This document shows positions 20,061-30,785 of a DNA stretch of 64,000 nucleotides, one piece after another; the stretch's first letter is position 1, and every line of letters starts with the position of its first letter. The stretch spans positions 27,093,300 through 27,157,299 of the forward strand of contig NC_086254.1 of assembly GCF_021018805.1 (NCBI RefSeq), in the 5' to 3' direction. The stretch is from Prinia subflava. Its lineage: Eukaryota > Chordata > Aves > Passeriformes > Cisticolidae. The notes below the pieces were generated by a model. It did not search any database, was not told the DNA's origin, and saw only the letters and a list, made by a program, of their open reading frames with translations. Both the position numbers and the translations under genes were made by a program.

Positions 20061-21600
20061 TCCAGCCTCTCTTATCTCCTACTTATGAAAATATCTGGTG
20101 AATAGTACATCATCTGCTTGCTCCACAGCCTAAGTGCCTCGGAGCAGCCACTCAGGTAATTTATTTGGCACCCAACAGTGCAATAGTTAATTGTAGTGCT
20201 TGTGGAATTGCGTGTGGGCTCTGCCGTAGCCTCCTGAAATGCAGTCACCCAGTGCTGCTCCTGCTTCCCTGATTCAGAGCCTGGGCCAGCTCCTGCCTTC
20301 CTGGGCAGCCACCCAGGCATTAAAAACAAGGAAAAAAAATAAAACAAACCAACCAGAAAAGAAAAAGGTTTCATTCTGCACGAAATTTGATTCCTTGAAG
20401 AAAAGGCATAAAAGAGAACGACCTGAGAAAATGCAGCTGTGCTCTTTAAGAACTGCTGGCCGTCGGTGGCTCCCTGTGCCGCTCTCCTCTTTGCCCTCCT
20501 GGAATTGCCTTGAAATAACTTAAATGAAGTTGAGCCACTCGGAGGCTGTCAGGTTTGCTGGACCTCCTTGGCAATCAATTTAACCTCCTGGAATAATTTT
20601 TTTCTGCCGCCTGAAGTTGCTGAGTCAGTGATGGGTGTCTGGGGGCTGCCTGCAAAGCTGCTCCTGGTGCCTCCTCCCCGGGGAGCCACCCAGGAACATG
20701 CCTGTGGGCAGATAAGGTGCTGCTCCTCTGATTTGCTATTTTTGGAAGGGACACTTCTTCATGGTGTGTTTTACAATGACCTGTGTGTGACTGTTCTCAC
20801 CAGCTGGGGGTGGGACACTTTTGAGGACAGCTGTGGCTGTGTAAACCCAGTGTAAACTGCCTCACTCTTCCTGCTCCATTCAAGGGGCAGGAAAAGTCCT
20901 TTGGGATGCTTCAGCATCTCTGCTCCTTGGGTGGAGCAGGGATTTGAGCCTCCCATTGGCTCTAAAGGAGAGAAACACACTGTGCTCCCTCACTTTTGTC
21001 CCTTTTTTGGACTGGCCTGTTGTAAGAAGAGCCCCTGTAGCTGCAGGTGGCCTTGGGTGACATTGGCACGTCCACGCGTGCCTCCCTCCCGCCCCTCAGA
21101 ACTTCACTGCACTTCACACTGCTGCAGCTTTCTCTGCTCTCTCTTCTCTCAATAATTACTCACCTCACAAATAAATAATCACAAAGTGGAGGCTACAGAA
21201 GAAGAGAACTAAAAACTTTGTCTCTTTCTCCTACGGAGCCTCTGCGTCGGCCAGAGGGATCTGCCCAAGCTGCTCCCCGAATGTTGTGCTCAGTAATTAC
21301 TGACTGCATAAACATTTCTCTTTTATTTAATTTTGCCTGATGATAATTAGGTGTGAGAGCCTCGTTTAGCAGCCTCTCACTGCTTCCTGCTCCCAGTTGT
21401 TTTCAAACCTGGAAAAGAGGATGGAACCTGCCTCACAACAATGTTACCCGGTAAGATGCCATCCAGCACGAAGTCTATATCCTGGGAAAAGCAACCCCAG
21501 CCTGAAAAATCCTCTAAATGAATCCCTAAAAGGCAGCTGCAGTGTAAGGCTGCCTTCCAGGGCTGTCACCAGAAAAGTGTTCAAAAGAAGAAGAATAAGA
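20061..21600. other. Non-genic interval, nothing recognised
   Basis: Neutral composition with short frames on both strands. An AATAATTAC/TAATTAC-rich patch around 21150-21355 hints at another regulatory block, but the evidence is thin. Confidence 0.5.
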
Positions 21601-21624
21601 AACACATTTGCCAAGTTCATAAAA

Positions 21625-21650
21625 CTGTGACCTTGAGACAAAGGTCACAG
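21625..21650. promoter_or_regulatory. Perfect inverted repeat of nuclear-receptor half-sites
   Basis: CTGTGACCTT (21625-21634) and AAGGTCACAG (21641-21650) are perfect 10-bp inverted arms around a 6-bp spacer. The arms hold TGACCT and AGGTCA in everted orientation separated by 8 bp. The left arm read on the minus strand gives TCAAGGTCA, an extended half-site of the ERR/NR5A type. The motif is seen directly; receptor binding is inferred. Confidence 0.45.
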
Positions 21651-22329
21651 AAGCATCGCTGGCTTTCGGTGGGTCGTGGCACAAGGGGACAACCACAGCG
21701 ACCTGCAAAGGGACCCCTGGTGACATCAGACATTTCAAGGAGAGATTTACTGATAACGGGGGGTTAGAGCACTCAAAGAGTGCTTGCAGTGCTTGGATTC
21801 TGCTTTTGCTTTCCTGGAGCCTCTGAAGGCAGTGGAGTAAATGAAGTTAAAGGTGCTCTGCACCCCTGTCGGTGCCTCAGTGCCTCCCTCAGTGCACCCC
21901 AGCCCTGCTGTGAGTCGGGGCTGGCTCTCCACACGTCCTGCACCCACAGAATTTGCAGGCTGCCTGTCCTCATTGCTTTCCTCCTCCATCAAGTCCCTCT
22001 GCCTGCATGCAGGAGAATAACTCCAGGGACTTTGATGAGATTGTTCCTGTGAAGGAGACAGGTGAGAAGGAACCCCCCTCTTTCAAGGCCAGTCTTTTTT
22101 TCCTCCTTTTTGTGTGGGTGCTCTGGTGCTTTCAATCCTGCTGGAAGTCTGTGGGCCAACACCAACACGTGTGTAAAGTTTCATTGTCACCGTAGCAGAG
22201 GTGTGTGGATGGAGAATATTTTCTTCACACATTTAACATTCAGGTTTCTTTATTTCTTTTTTTTTTTCTCCACTCTTCGTGCGATGCCAGCAGCTCAGAG
22301 AGCTGCTGCCTGCAGCCTTAGGTGTGCAT
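21651..22329. other. Non-genic interval, nothing recognised
   Basis: Neutral DNA with overlapping frames at 21747-22343 lacking family resemblance, and a short T run near 22258-22268. Confidence 0.55.
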
Positions 22330-22580
22330 TAGCTTCCATTTGATTGCTGTACAGCAACTCTTCTTATCTTTGAAAATTAACCATTTCATAAGCAGAGAGG
22401 AGGTGTCTCACAGAGTGAGCGTAATGCACCAAGCATTGCACCAAAGACTGCAGAGTGCACCACTCTTTCAGTCAATGCTGAAGCTTTGACACCTAAAAGA
22501 AAAAGTATATTTCATCCCTGTCAGATGTACAGAGCAATTATGCAAAACTGTCTTTAGAGAAGATATTATTCTTAGGACAA
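22330..22580. promoter_or_regulatory. Candidate conserved non-coding block
   Basis: AT-rich, repeat-free sequence preceding a long T tract. It is called only from composition. Confidence 0.2.
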
Positions 22581-22631
22581 TTTTCTTTTTTTTTTTTTTT
22601 TTTCTTTTTTTTTTTTTTCCTTTTTTTTTTT
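22581..22631 (+). repeat. Poly-T tract with C interruptions
   Basis: A near-continuous T tract of about 50 bases interrupted by single or paired C residues. Confidence 0.92.
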
Positions 22632-23110
22632 GGTGACAAGCAGTATTTCACAAAAATCCTCACCTTTTCTTACTTATATAATTCAGTACCACTTACAGTA
22701 AATTATATTTGTGCAGTTTCATTATCACATCTATGTAAATGCTTCTAATAAAGTATCCTCAGACTATAGGATATTTTACAATTTTAAGATAGGGTATAAG
22801 ATAAAGGAAAATAAGCGAGGTGGTTCCTTTTTTCTGCATTGACAGCATGGATGTTAATGAGAGTCATCTCCATGTACAGGTCTAGCATCTGGTTGCTATA
22901 TTTATTTTAATTGTGTGCTTGTTTTTTTTTTTCAGGTAAAAATCCGAATCCCATATGTCCTCTCTTATGACACAAACCCCTGAAAAATCAGAATAAATCT
23001 ATAGCTGAAACATTTGTTTGCTTTTTAATTGCTCTCTTCTCACTAACTAAATATTGTGGGATTTTACAGGGTGAGATATGAACTTCCCAGCTTCATCTCT
23101 TTTCCACTCC
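22632..23110. other. AT-rich non-genic interval containing a recursive-splice-like site
   Basis: AT-rich and without a reading frame. A T12-CAG|GTAAAA sequence straddles 22,935/22,936, where an ideal acceptor is followed at once by a donor-like hexamer. Otherwise nothing is recognised. Confidence 0.5.
22922..22941 (+). other. Candidate recursive splice site (zero-length exon)
   Basis: A run of twelve T and a CAG ending at 22935 is followed directly by GTAAAA. The juxtaposed 3' and 5' splice-site pattern matches the recursive splice sites described in very long introns of vertebrate neural genes. It would only act if a + strand transcript crosses this position, which the sequence alone cannot show. 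Confidence 0.3.
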
Positions 23111-24839
23111 TGTGTTGTCCTAGCTGCCTGCTGTTGACTCCTTGTAGGTCATTTCCAGCAACATAAGCAAGACAAGCAAACAGCAAAATTGCAAGATGCA
23201 AATGCCCTTCGTTTTTGGCTCTGAGTCAAAAACTAATAAGTTGACAATAACCCTGCCAGAATATGCAGCAAGGGTGACTGCATATTTCTTCCTGTTAGCG
23301 TGACAGTACAAGGGAGCTGGTCACCAGGAAGAGATGAGCTTGTGTTCCCCTGGTTGCTGCAGCATGTGCCTTGTCTCAGGTTTTAAAGGTTTTTCTGGGT
23401 AAAGCATAAAGAATTCCACTCAACCAGCAGCTCATTTCCACTTCTTCAGCAGAAAAAACATGAGGGGGGGGAAAGAAGAGGAAAAAAAGCAGGCGATTTA
23501 AAGTTATGTTAAAATAATATTAAATGAAGCACAGTTTGTTTTATAAAAGCTGCTGTGGGTGTAGGGAAGAAAAGCTTTTCTGGGTGATGCTCGTGGTGGA
23601 GATGGGAGAGCAGGTGGGGACCCCCAGGGATGGAGCTGAGAGCCTGAACCTGCACTGAGCTCTGAGAGGAGCCTGACCCTGCTCTGCCCATCCCCAGCCC
23701 TGCACCGAGCTCCGAAATACCACCCTGTCACCTCCTGGGCTCCCAAACAACAGGAGTGGAGTCCTCTGTTCTAAAACATTTAACACGTTGCATCAGCATC
23801 TTTGCAATCAAAGGGTTTAAGGTGGCTCCTCTGGTGTCCTCCCTTCTGTCCAGAGAGCCACAGCTCCTGCCAGTGCCTTGGCACAGTGTCCACAGAGCCT
23901 GGATGACCCTCAGCAATGCTGATGGGGACACCCTCGCACTGGGAACAGGCTAAACACCTGCATGAACTCCTGAGCCCTTTGGAGGTCAAGATCTGGAGCT
24001 CAGCAACCGTCTCAAGACCTTGAGTTGAAAGGATCAGGGTGCTGCTGTGATACTGCACGCAGGAGGAAGCAGCAGTGAAGTCTGGCCACGGAGGGATGCT
24101 CAGCTTCCAGAATTCCTTTTTCTCCCAGCTAAGCCTATCTCTGTCTAGCTGAAGTTCAGCCCCAGCACCAGAGGCTCTTTATCTCCAGCCAGGAGGAGAC
24201 AGTGGAGGAGAATCCTGCAGTGAGCAGCACTTTGGGAGTTTGTGATAGATGCCGTCTACCTCATTACTGAACAATGAAACTTTATTTTTCCCTCTCTTCT
24301 ATTGATTTTTGTGTCTCCAAAGCATGCTGGCGAACTCTGAAATAAGTATCTGTCAGAGGAGGACTGCTGCTGCTGATCTGCATCTTTGAAGAGAATGTCC
24401 ATGGATCAAATCCTGGATCACGTCCTGCTACCGTGTCTGCAGGAGAGGAGGGCTTCCCCTGGGCTGAGTGCTGAGGGTTTGTCCTTCAGTGCACCCAGCC
24501 TCAGAGAGGGCTGGATACTGACAGATCCAGTGCACCAGAACCTCTCTGCCGGGAAAAAGCAGCATTTTGGCCAACATCCATGCAACTCAGCACAGACCTT
24601 CCCAAATCAGCTTGGCTTGGAGCGGGAGGCTCCACCAGTGGGGGCTTCACTGTCAACTCCAGCCTGGAGAAGTGCTGAGCCTGGCAGCCACTGGAGAGGA
24701 ACTCACATCTCCATGACACTCTTTGGTGTGCTGCCACCCTGCCTGCAACACCAAATATCTGCATTATTTGTTTCCAGTTTGTATACAGCCCCCAATCCAG
24801 GCAGCATTTGCCCTGCAGGCCCTACGCGTACACCCGTGA
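23111..24839. other. Non-genic interval, nothing recognised
   Basis: Neutral to GC-moderate DNA with overlapping frames up to 156 codons (24386-24856 plus) and no recognised product or repeat. Confidence 0.55.
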
Positions 24840-25065
24840 ACTTCACGAGCAGTTAATATTTTATGCATAATTCATAAAATTATACTACATTTTCTGGGAG
24901 TAATTAGCTGACTCTGTACCTCTAATGAACTGCAGGTTCAGCTATGACAAATACACCGGGCGACTCCGAGGGATAGTAACACGCAGGCGCCTTTAAGCAA
25001 AGTTCAGGCAGCTCCTAAATTAACCGGAGCGAATCCCCAAAGATGCAGTATTTATGCACTGAAGC
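24840..25065. promoter_or_regulatory. Candidate regulatory block with TTTTATG inverted repeat
   Basis: TTTTATG (24859-24865) and CATAAAA (24873-24879) are perfect inverted arms around a 7-bp spacer, with the palindrome TTATGCATAA (24861-24870) overlapping the left arm. The block is AT-rich at first and moderately CpG-containing after 24955. HOX/CDX-type sites are inferred. Confidence 0.37.
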
Positions 25066-26309
25066 AGGAAGGGAGGGCTCTCATCTCACCACTCTCATCA
25101 GCCATCACAGCCCAGGAAGCAAGAGAGAGAAAATAAGAGTTATTTACCTTTTGCTAATTGGGAGCTGGGCAGCTCAGGTGAGACTTTCCTCCTTTTGCTT
25201 TATTTGGTTGATTGCGTGGAGTTGTCATGGAAGTGATCCCCAGCGTGGAAATGGGTGTAATTGGCACTAAGATTTTTCAAGCTTAAATTGCAAATTTTTC
25301 TTAAAATTCTGTTCTCAGTTGGAGGAAAGTGAAATCCATTTGAGCTGTTCTGGTTCTCAAAATAGAAACTGAGCAATTTAATCAAAATTCTTATTTCCAG
25401 AGCATCAGCTCTGCCTCTGTGGAAGCTGGGCTCTCTTTTCCCAGGGTCAGCCCCAGCTCCTTTAGAGCTGCTCACCGAGGCAAAGCCAGCTCTGCTTTGG
25501 CAGTGCCATACACCCAAAAAGTGCAAAATTTAGGTGCTAGGTGAGCTTTGGAGACACAGGACACAGCCTTTTCCTCTCAGGTCTGCAGCCTCTCATTTTT
25601 GGGCTGAATAACAGGAGCAGCACCAGCAGCCAGCCACTCCCTGCTGCCAGGCTGGGACCCCTGCTCCTCTGGCATCCCCTCATGGCATCAAACACAGCAC
25701 AGTGATCCCAAAGCAGGAGAAAACCTCCTGCTGCCCTGCCCTGCCCAGCCTGGCTGCTCCACCTCACCCAGCAGCAGTGCCACAACTGGGTGGCATCACA
25801 TGGGATGCCAGTGGCATCTCCAGGGCACACACTTCTCCTCCCAGCTGCTCATGGGTGTGGGCAGAAGGAGGCTGCTCACTGAGGGTGACCTCAGAAACCT
25901 GGAGATCTAATACACTGCTACCAGCAGTCTCAAATATTAAATTTTCCCTCCACAGTGTGCTCCCTAAATGGGAGAGCTCATCCCTCCACAGACATTCTCA
26001 CTGCTGGGACACATGGATCCACTGCCAGGAATTGACTTTAAGTGCAGGGCTGCAAACTGGTAAATGTATTAACTTCAGGTGCCTCTCTGACATTTTTTTA
26101 AAAAATTAAATTTTCAGCTCTGTCGTAGGTACAAAGGGAGCCACAGAGAAGAGCTGCACATGTCAGGGGGTGAGCACATCAAGGCAGACAATGGTGACAC
26201 CTGTCTGGTTGAGTTTAGGCTGACAAAATTCAGCAGAGAGACCTCCGTGGAGGGAAGAGGATGCTCAGGAAAAAGCAGTGCTGCGGGGCCCTCCTCAGAA
26301 GCAGACCTC
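25066..26309. other. Non-genic interval, nothing recognised
   Basis: GC-moderate from 25540 to 25870 with overlapping frames on both strands. A consensus-like donor CAG|GTGAGA occurs near 25176, but I find no convincing partner acceptor. Confidence 0.5.
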
Positions 26310-26630
26310 ACTTTTTTAAATTAGGTTATAACTTAATTACGGATGCAAGGCTCTTCATTCCTGACAAGTTTTCCATAATCTCAACTTGATCTCATGTCAG
26401 AAGGGTCCCATCCTCTGATAACCAAGCCCAGCTAAGAGTTTAACTAGAATAATAGCTGATTAAAAGGGGTTAATAGATACACCTCAAACAGAAGTAAATT
26501 AACGGGAGACGCTGTCTCTGGGCTAATGGGATCAGAACAGTATTTGTTTAGTTTATGAATGATTAATCGCCCTCTCTTGGCATTCCTCGGATGCTAATTG
26601 CACTTAGGGAGCCCGTGTTTGTTTTTACAG
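26310..26630. promoter_or_regulatory. Candidate conserved non-coding block ending in an acceptor-like site
   Basis: AT-rich, repeat-free block with the PBX-HOX type TGATTAAT at 26560-26567 and several TTAAT/ATTAA words. It ends with a branch-point-like TGCTAAT near 26592 and GTGTTTGTTTTTACAG ending at 26630, a good acceptor shape. No paired strong donor follows. Confidence 0.35.
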
Positions 26631-27295
26631 GAGTTGGAGGTGGCAGAAGGAAGGCGATGCTTGGCCCAAAGGGGAGTTCACTCACCCGGGTAATGGGACC
26701 CTGGCGTGGGGGAATACTGGGCAAAAGTATTCCAAAGCCACACTCTGGACTTGGAGATATTGTTAAAACTGAATTAAAGATTGTACTGAAGCCACTTTGG
26801 TGTGTTTTGTGAGAAAACCTGTGAAGTTCACAAAGGTGCCCAGTGCCGGGGCTGGTCTCACCCTCCCACCTGGGGAATTTCCACCACAAAAACGCTCGGA
26901 TTTCTCCCCGTGGAAATACTCCAAATGGATCACAGCAAAGCTAAAGGGAAGGTGAAAGGAGGGAAACCACTTCTCATGGCAACTTTTGCTTCTGACAGTT
27001 CAAAGCAGGAGAGCAGCAGCATTTGTCAGGAGCGCTGGGAGGGAAGCAGTAATTGCCTGGAAGCAGCCACAGATGCAGGGCTCACTCCAGCTGCTGCTGC
27101 ATTGCTAAGAGGTAACCAAATCATTTTCCTCTCTACACACTTGTCAGCATTTTAATCCTCCATTATCTTTGTACCTAACAACACAAATGTGCTACCTCAG
27201 CCGTACTGTGAATTTACTAGCAAACAAACCGTTTCAAACCAAACAAAAAAAAAGAAAAGAAAAGGGTTTTCATGCCAGGCTTAGCAAGCCTGAGG
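26631..27295. other. Non-genic interval, nothing recognised
   Basis: An open frame follows the acceptor-like site at 26630 for about 60 codons, but the translation is not recognisable. An A-rich run lies at 27244-27264. Confidence 0.45.
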
Positions 27296-27392
27296 AGTGT
27301 GGAAGGTCCTCCTGCTCATGGCAGGGGGATTGGACTATGTGACCTTTAAAGCACCACTCCAACCCCATAACATTCTATGGTTTTATGATTTT
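27296..27392 (+). mobile_element. CR1 LINE, truncated 3' end
   Basis: Matches the terminal part of avian CR1: CATGGCAGGGGGATTGGA, a TGTGACCTTTAAAG segment, CTCCAACCCC, then CATTCTATGG and TTTTATGATT tail units. Only about 100 bp remain, 5' truncated as is usual for CR1. Several substitutions indicate an old copy. Confidence 0.85.
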
Positions 27393-30300
27393 CTAAATTA
27401 AGCCCTTCCACGTGGGGGCCCTGATTCAGCAGGGTACCAAGACACGTTCCACCAAAGTCAGTTGGCACCACTCAGCTCAAACTTTTAGCATGTTTGCAAA
27501 GGATTTGATGAATTTGGAGGCAGGAGAAGCAGTTTTGAAAGGCAGGTGCCCACCCTGAGCACAGGAACCTTGCAGTGATGGGTCAAATTATCTTTGGCAC
27601 ACTGACAGTTGTTTGCAAGGATCAAAATTTGGGCTGACAGAATTACTGAGTTGTGATGAAGGCCAGTTCTTTTAATTTTTTAATTCAGTTTAGTTTTCAC
27701 TGTCCCAGATGATGAAGGGGTGTGACTTATGGATGGTTAGGACTCACTGAGGAGAAAATACGTGTAGAGGAGAGGACAACCAGGGTGCTCACTCTGTGTC
27801 CATGGTCTTCCAGTCTTTAGCAAGGGATGGATGTTGAGGAACACTGGGAAGACCAAGAGAACACTTCTGCATAGATCTGTTTTTAAATCTGGGATGAAAT
27901 TAGGTGAGAGGAATCTAATTTAAATCTCAAAATTCTGCTGTTACTAGAACTGCATGCAAGAAAGGGGATGCTCTTTTACTACGCTCCATAAATAATGTTA
28001 CTTTGTGCTGTTTCTAGGTATTTCATTTATCACTGGATCGTATAGAAAGCCTGAGCTGAATAAAACCTTCTGAAAGAAGATGAGGAGACACACTCTGCCT
28101 TGTAGATTATTTTACAGCTACAGAAGCCATTCGTTTCCTTTGCCTGTTTTCCACTAACTTGGAAAATTAACCATGTACCAGGAGGTGTGACTTCTGCTTT
28201 TTGCCAAATAGCATGGAAATAAATTCCTCATTAAGGGAGCCACCTAAGAATATTTGGTTAAAGAATAAATTACTGGATGATTTGCTGGAGGAGCTCCAGC
28301 AAGGCAGGATTTGGCTGAGATTTGAGAGGGGCTCAGAGCAGGTACAAAGCTGTGAGAGCCTTTTCAAATGTGGGGTGGGGGATCCAGGTTTTGCTTGTTG
28401 CTGGAATATGGGAGCATCAGAGCATTTATGAAATTCCCCCATGCATCCCCTTCCTGAGCCATTTGATCCCCCAAGCTATAATTATTTGTTATCCAAACCC
28501 TACTCCAGCTGAGGTCTCCTGAGAGCCTCTGGCAGAATTGCTGCCCACGATGTTTGTAAACCCAGTGAGATGTTTATGGACACGTACAGGATGTCCAGAT
28601 GTGGCACCCAGCCAGCTCAGCCCTGCAGCCTCCCGTGGGCAGGGATCACTGCCCTGCCAGGTCAGGTGGGCCTTGTGCCTGGAGGTACAAGGGGTATGAG
28701 CAGATATGGGCACAAATGTGGAGTAGCTGTGCAAAAGGGACAGAGACTCTGCTAAACTCTTCTTCAAAAACCAATAAACTCACCCAAAGGCAGTGTTGGA
28801 GGAGTGGATGAGATGTGGTGACAGCTCTGTGTGCAGCAGCCGAGCTCAGGGACCCTGTGGGTGGTGGCCAGGGGGAAGCTTGGGGCGATGGGTGTTCCTT
28901 GTAAGGGGCTGCTTGACACGTGGTGCCCTCCAGCCCTTCTCTCCCCTGCTGAAGACCCAGGTCTGCAGCCAAAACAGCCTTTTGTACAGCCCAGGGCAGC
29001 CTCCCAGGCAGCAGTTTGGAAATGCTCTGGATTTTGCAGACACTTCCAGCTGCAGGTAGGTGCCTAGCGGGATTTTCAGAGGTGCCGAGGCATGTAAAGC
29101 ACCTCATTCCCAGTGCAAATGCCACCAGGTGTCTGCCTGCATCATTAGGCACCTAATGGCCTCTGAGAGCTGGCTCCTGGGAGCGGGGATGCTCCTGCCA
29201 TGCACCGGAGCCGGGCGGTGCCGAGCTGGCTGCTCTGCACAGCTCCCACGGGACACACAGCCCTTGGCCCCAGCCCATCACTCTGGGTCCTGGCAGCTTC
29301 TCCCTGCCTCAGTTTCCTCGTGCAACAGCTGAATTATTCACACACACTGTGAGGGACTTTGTCATCTCCCACAGATGAGCTGCGGTGGGAGAGTGAGGTG
29401 GTACCAAAGAGCTGATTATTGCTAAAAAAGTTATTAAAAACCCTTTTACCTGCAAAACTAGAGCACAGCATGGCACTGACTCCACAGAAGTGGGAGCAGG
29501 ATTAAAACACATCCCAGCCTGTCTGCATTTCTACCTTGTCCTTGCACACAGGGGCTACAAGGTGGGGAAGTTTTCTCTTCTTGTGCAGTGACGAATGGTC
29601 TGGCCAGGTAACAAATTCCAGGCTGGAATATGCCTCCTCAGCAGCCCAACGTGTGATTGCAGTGGGCATTGCATTAATTCCTGAAATGTCTTTTTTAAAT
29701 TGGTTTTACAGTTCACTGGGAGTGTGAGGCTGCAGCCTCTATAGCCAGTGCTGCTCGCACACGACTGGGGGAAATGATACAAAAACCTGATCCCTGCTGC
29801 TGACCCACATGGCTGGGCCTGGCAGCACAGAGCAGGGACCAAGCCAGGTGTGAGCTAATAAATACATTTATTTGTCAGCAGAGAGCATACTGTATGCAAA
29901 CATGAAAAAATACACAAGTGCATGCAGCGTGGCTGAAAAGGACGACTCCTAAATCCTTTGCTCCGGTGTCGTGAATTCCACGTGTGTGCAATGCTGCAAG
30001 ATGGGACTTTTGTCCCAAAAACGCCAGGCAGAAAGCCTGCCCAGGGCAGAAACAGCAATTAAAGGATGAGGAGTTGCTGTGCCCAGCACTGGTGGGGACA
30101 GCTCCTGCCCTCAGACCAGCTCAGGGGTTCAGTGGGGTCTGGGAGCTGCAGGGATTGTACAGAGCTCAAGGACCTGAAACAAAGCCATAGAAAATTCTTC
30201 TATTGCAGAGGAGTTGAGCATCACCCCTGAACAACCTAATCAAAGAAACGACCCAAACACCCCAAACTCTGTGATGCACTTATGCACAAAGCCTGGAAAC

Positions 30301-30721
30301 TCTCGTTAACTCCTCTCCTGGCTGGAGGAAAGGCTCTTTCCCTGCTGAGCAGGTTCTTGTTTACTCTGGGAAAGTGTTAATGCAGGTTTGTGCCATCAGC
30401 ATCCGCTGCAAATGCCCACAGAAGAGCTGGTCCCTGCCACGTCCTGCTGTTGAACCCAATCAGGTTAAAATGTGGTCACACATCAAAGGTGCCCTCAAAA
30501 CCAACAGCTTCCTACAGATCTGCGTGTTCATCCTCAGATCTGCTGACTTTAGGGATAAAATATATCTCTTACTACCTTCTGTCCCTGTAAGCAGGGCACA
30601 GACACCCAGCAGTGAGTTCAGGATTGCCTCCCTTCCCATCACTCTGTCCCACTGAGGGGAAGAGTTCTGGCTCCTCTTCACCCCCAGAGCCTGGGGTGAC
30701 TTTACTGAGCTTCCAGCCAGG
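27393..30721. other. Non-genic interval, nothing recognised
   Basis: Alternates neutral and GC-moderate DNA. Frames up to 168 codons (28646-29152 minus) overlap others in GC-richer DNA, without family resemblance. A possible short MIR-like piece with CTGCCTCAGTTTCCTC lies at about 29296-29345. Confidence 0.5.
29296..29345 (+). mobile_element. Possible MIR-like fragment
   Basis: Contains CTGCCTCAGTTTCCTCGTG, which resembles the most conserved part of MIR, but the flanks give little further support. A chance match or CORE-SINE relic is possible. Confidence 0.25.
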
Positions 30722-30785
30722 GAACAACCAAGCAAAATAAAACAACAAAACAAAAATTCCAAACAAACAAAATAAAGAAACAAAA
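30722..30785 (+). repeat. A/C-rich low-complexity tract
   Basis: About 64 bases almost free of G and T, made of irregular AAAC/AAAAC units. Confidence 0.85.

Noticed and set aside
28646..29152. Minus-strand frame of 168 codons
   Set aside because: GC-rich stretch with competing frames on the other strand and no protein-like features.
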